From Vitis vinifera (lineage: Eukaryota; Streptophyta; Magnoliopsida; Vitales; Vitaceae): a stretch of 64,000 nt of DNA. This document shows, piece by piece, positions 60,297-64,000 of this stretch. A model generated the notes under the pieces. It saw only the letters and a program-made list of their open reading frames with translations. It made no database searches and had not been told where the DNA came from. The number at the start of each line of letters is the position of its first letter. Position 1 is the stretch's first letter. Location: assembly GCF_030704535.1 (NCBI RefSeq), contig NC_081821.1, positions 4,045,001 to 4,109,000 on the forward strand, given 5' to 3'. A program made the translations under genes and the position numbers.

Positions 60297-60590
60297 ATAT
60301 TTGGTTCCGAAAAATTTGAAGGAAAATATGAGGGAAAGAAAATAAAAAAGAAAAATGAAATAAAAGAAAAAATGAAGTAAAATTAATAAATTGTTTTTAT
60401 ATGTTTTTTTCAAACTTATTTTATTTAATTTTTTTGATTATATAAAGATTAAATAATTTTAAAAGGTATAAATTTCTAATTAATTTTAATTATATTTATT
60501 TTATTTTTTTATAGTGAAGTCAAACATGAAAAAATCATTTTCCTTTATATTTTTTTTCTTTCCTTGGTATTTTTCGGGAACTAAACATAA
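60297..60590. mobile_element. MITE, GCTATGTTTGGT family
   Basis: tttggttccgaaaa at the left and ttcgggaactaaacat at the right are inverted; the core aattaataaattgttttta is shared with the other copies. Confidence 0.65.
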
Positions 60591-60604
60591 AAACGTTTAA
60601 ATTT

Positions 60605-60950
60605 ATAGAATTTGAATGCATAATGTATATTATATATTTTAACACTCTTCCTCACGTATGCTTTGATGTTTCCTTGAACTATCAATTTTCCTAAAAATTT
60701 AAGTATGTAGGATTTGGATGCAAAATGTATATGATATACTTTAACACCATTCCTCACGTATACTCCATTCTTAAGCTTACATTTAAACTTAATAAATTAG
60801 ATAAATAAATATGCATCAAGGAGGGCTGAACACTTAATCTCCCTTTAGACAAATCTATCATATTAAATTATCAATTTTCTTAAAAATTTAAACTTATAGG
60901 ATTCAGACTCAATATACATATCATGCTCTTTAACATTTTTTTATCACTTA
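60605..60950. repeat. Three diverged copies of a short dispersed repeat
   Basis: The block taggatttggatgcaaaatg (or close variants) followed by tatgatatactttaacac recurs near 60605, 60700 and 60885, and once near 45540. Confidence 0.65.
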
Positions 60951-61634
60951 TTTTATTTTCTATTGAACTCTTTTTATTTTCATTTTTTATTTTTTGCATT
61001 AAAACAATGAGTTTAAAAGACGAATTTACTTTTATACTAAATTCATCTCTTTAAAAAATAATTTCCACTTGAAATTCAAAACAATGGTAACTTTAGAACG
61101 ATTTTTTATTGTATGGTTTTTTAAAAAATATTTAAAAAAATTATATTACTCCTGCTAGAGACCTCCTTTTTCCACTTATTATAAATTTGATAATATTTTT
61201 AAAACTATTAGTCTATTACATTTTAATTTCTTAATTTACTTTATTTTTTATTTTTCAAAATCTCCTCTCGACCTCCTATTTATTTATTTATATTGGATTG
61301 AGGCTTAGAATTTGGCCGGATGCAAGGCCATGCCAAATCTATCTATTTCTTCAATTAATGCCAAATTCAACTTGAGATCAGTTCGAATCATATCAAGTGT
61401 GCAAGCAGCTTGACTTTCTGAGTCTTGGCCATGAATTATTACTAAATAAAAAACTTAAAATTGACTCTTTTAATAAAAAATAATTATCTAAAAAATATAA
61501 AATACAATTATATTATAAAATAAGATCTCTCGAAATCATAAAATATATTATCAATTATTAATTTATATTATTTAAAAGGATGTTTGTATTTTATACCTCA
61601 AAATCATAACATTGACTTATTTATTTTATGTTAG

Positions 61635-62100
61635 CCAAATCATGTATACATACAAATAAAAAATAAAAAAACAATGATTAATGTATGGAGTGCACTAACA
61701 CTCGACGATCTACTAATAAAAAGAAACTAGAAGAATTATAATAGTGAAACTCTCTAAATCACCTTTTAATTGCGGCCGCATTCTCTAAAAAATAAAACTC
61801 TAAAATATAAAATGGTTAAATATATAATAAGGGGTAAATTCGTAACTCATTTCATGAAAAAAATAAAAAATAAAATCTCTAGTACATGTTTGTCCCTTCA
61901 ACCCTTGCGAGTTAACTAGTTGATTTTTGTGAGCTTAGCAATAAGCTCGACCTCCACGAGTGAACTAAACAACTTGACCCTTGACATCATGAGTGAAATG
62001 TAACAAATCTAATTCAAGATTCATATTAATCCAATATTTTATTAAACTTGATAGTTCACTACCTATCAAACCCTTTTTGTTCCAAAATAAATAAATTATA
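61635..62100. repeat. Dispersed repeat, first of a direct pair
   Basis: Shares with 62172-62668 the blocks cactaacactcgacgatcta, gagtgaaatgtaac and ccctttttgttccaaaa in the same order. Confidence 0.75.
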
Positions 62101-62171
62101 AAAAAAATTGTCTTATTTTTAAAACAAATATGTAACAAAAATTCAAGCCCTTATTATTATTTTCATTCCCA

Positions 62172-62668
62172 CCAAATCACCAACACACACGAACAAAAAA
62201 TAAATAAAACACAAGATTTCTAACATGGTTCGACAATCAATGTGATCTTTATGTCCATGGAATGCACTAATACTCAACAATTCACTAATAAAAAAGAACA
62301 ATAAGAGTTATAATGGTGAAAGTTTTTTAAAACACCTTTCAATTACGACTGTACTCTCTTTGAAAAAAAAACATTTAAAATATAAAAGGATGAAATATAT
62401 AATAAAGACAAACTCATCATTCATCTCATAAAAAAAAAATTCTCCACAAGGTGCTACCCCCTTCGACCCCCCGCGAATTAACCAGACAACTTGATAATTG
62501 CAAGCTCAACTGTGAGTTTCACACCTTACGAGTTGACTAGGCAACTCAACTTTCAACATTCTAAGTGAAACACAATAAAATTGATTCAAACTTTATAATC
62601 TAACATTTTATTAGTCTTGATAAGTCACTAACTATCAACCCTTTTTGTTCCAAAAAACCAAGCTATAA
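62172..62668. repeat. Dispersed repeat, second of a direct pair
   Basis: Diverged direct copy of 61635-62100 that also carries aacatggttcgacaatca, a motif shared with 8796-9300, hinting at a related family. Confidence 0.75.
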
Positions 62669-63425
62669 ATGTTTTGTATTATTTAAAACAAAAATACTTA
62701 TTATTAAAACATATCAAAAAAAAATTATTTCCATTTCCATGATATAGAAGTGAAGTCTTGAGTTGTTATTATTATTTATTCTTTACTTGAATAAAAACCC
62801 AAAAAAAAAAACACCTATTATTTGTTAATAACATATGTGATGATTATACAAGAAAGTCCAAAACACCTTATTCCAAACTTGAAAGTTTGTTGTACCTTTC
62901 ACTCTTTATTTGTCCTTTATTAACATATTAAATTTATAAAATATTAATTAGATATAGTCATGCTATTTCTTTAATTTCTATTTGTTAAATAAAAAATCTG
63001 AATTTATGAAAGTGCCTAAACCATACTTTTAATGGAAATTAATTTTGATATCTATAAAATTTTATACACTAAAAATTTATGGGTGAAATCCTGGAAAGAG
63101 TTTAAGATAAAGATAAATAAATTTACGGTGAGTTTTAGAAGTTTTTAAAAACCTACTAGTATGACTTGTTTGGATTTGATTATATATAATTTTTGTTTTT
63201 ATAAATAAAAATATTATTTCTATATCCATCTCATTTTGCCCCGTTCTATTTAAAAACAAAATTTGGACAATAATGAAAATACATATAAATAAATTAGACG
63301 GAGTAGGGATGGGGTCAATTGACTTGAGTTGAACCCGTTTCATTAATGTCATTCCTATTTGCGACCACCACTTGCAAGACACATGGCGATAATTTATAAT
63401 AACAAAATCATATAAACATAAACCC

Positions 63426-63806
63426 TCATTTCAAAATAAATAAAGTGACAAGTTGTAAAATCAACAAACTAAAGCACGAAATACTTAGACTAAGAAACAC
63501 TCCACTAGAAGAATTAGAGGTTTGGTTACTTCTAGAATCGGATGCAGTCCCTGCACCAAAAACTGAAAACGGGGATGGAGCCGAAAATGGAGATGGAGAT
63601 GGAGACAATGATATGGATGGGAACATGGTTTCCGGAGACGGGGATGCCATGGGCGATGTCTCCCAGTAACTCTCATTACCTGCAATACATTCATCATTAG
63701 TGTACGTACTCATAAATATTAGAGTTGGAGAAAGCTTCTGAATGGAGGAATTTCTCAAGCTCGATGGCAATTACCTGAGCAATTAACATGAGAAGAATTT
63801 ACCAAG
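63426..63806 (-). CDS. Last two exons of an unrecognised secreted/GPI-anchored-like protein (5' part outside window)
   Basis: Exons 63806-63775 (32 nt) and 63679-63426, joined through a split Gly codon, read LVNSSHVNCSGNESYWE and then a Ser/Pro-rich segment (MASPSPETMF, SLSPSPSPFSAPSPF). An Asn/Ser linker (SNQTSNSSS) and a hydrophobic C-terminus (VFLSLSISCFSLLILQLVTL) follow. The Ser-rich linker before a terminal hydrophobic segment is the pattern of a GPI-anchor signal, and the SP repeats suggest arabinogalactan-type O-glycosylation. Two upstream exons may end near 63989 (…CAG AAG/GTATGA) and lie near 63880-63915. I do not recognise the family; a GPI-anchored protease or phytocyanin-type protein is possible but unproven. 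Confidence 0.55.
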
Positions 63807-64000
63807 CTGCACCAAGAGAAAAAAAATTAGGAACTTTTAACAAAGCTTTACATACGTAGTGAAGAAAAGCAGTAGTTGATTTGGTCTACATATATCTTGG
63901 ACATGCAGGTTCTGTAAAATTATTTGGTCATATTTGGCTTGATTTTTAGAAAATGGGAGAGCCCCACATGAATAAAAGGGTTGTCATACCTTCTGAAAAT

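Noticed and set aside
63445-63669. Plus-strand frame with Asp/Gly-rich repeats
   Set aside because: Complement of the Ser/Pro-rich minus-strand exon, which has splice sites and a sensible C-terminus.

Overview
The window is nuclear DNA from a dicot plant, most like a woody species such as grapevine (Vitis). Genes are split by many AT-rich GT-AG introns, some of them kilobases long and carrying transposons. The coding content is purely plant: a KIN-14 kinesin with a calponin-homology domain, a LOB-domain factor, a CONSTANS-like B-box/CCT factor and MIR319. The space between genes is A/T-rich and full of LTR, MITE, SINE and LINE debris. The genus is an inference; the kingdom is not in doubt.

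Layout. 1-8.1 kb: minus-strand KIN-14 kinesin, 20 coding exons traced, with its 3' end cut by the window edge. One intron carries a tRNA-derived SINE and another has the hallmarks of a U12-type AT-AC intron. 8.1-11.2 kb: intergenic repeats. 11.2-27.8 kb: minus-strand NEPRO-like nucleolar protein gene, 8 coding exons over 15.5 kb. Its last intron holds a nearly intact Ty1/copia element in antisense with one nonsense codon, other introns hold a LINE fragment, and its fourth coding intron looks like a U12-type GT-AG intron. 27.9-33.4 kb: MITE, 1.2-kb solo LTR and AT-rich repeats. 33.4-34.4 kb: minus-strand class II LBD transcription factor. 36.4-41.2 kb: two more solo LTRs. The second is 3.6 kb, has a perfect 5-bp target duplication and carries a decayed fragment of the RFC4 replication-factor gene. 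43.7-44.2 kb: plus-strand NDUFB10-type subunit of mitochondrial complex I with site II promoter elements. 48.95-49.18 kb: a minus-strand MIR319 hairpin with the exact 20-nt mature sequence. 52-54.7 kb: a diverged segmental duplication. 54.9-56.4 kb: minus-strand CONSTANS-like gene of the COL6/7/8/16 type. 57-63.4 kb: MITEs and repeats. 63.4-64 kb: last exons of a minus-strand gene for a Ser/Pro-rich protein with a GPI-anchor-like tail, running off the right edge.

The genes are unrelated neighbours, not an operon or cluster. The most noteworthy items are the two probable minor-spliceosome introns (one with its 5' splice site duplicated 49 bp away), the MIR319 locus, the giant solo LTR with a captured RFC4 fragment, and the young copia insertion inside a nucleolar-protein gene. 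I found no new enzymatic or defence system. Exon boundaries come from splice consensus, frame continuity and family memory; no transcript data were available.
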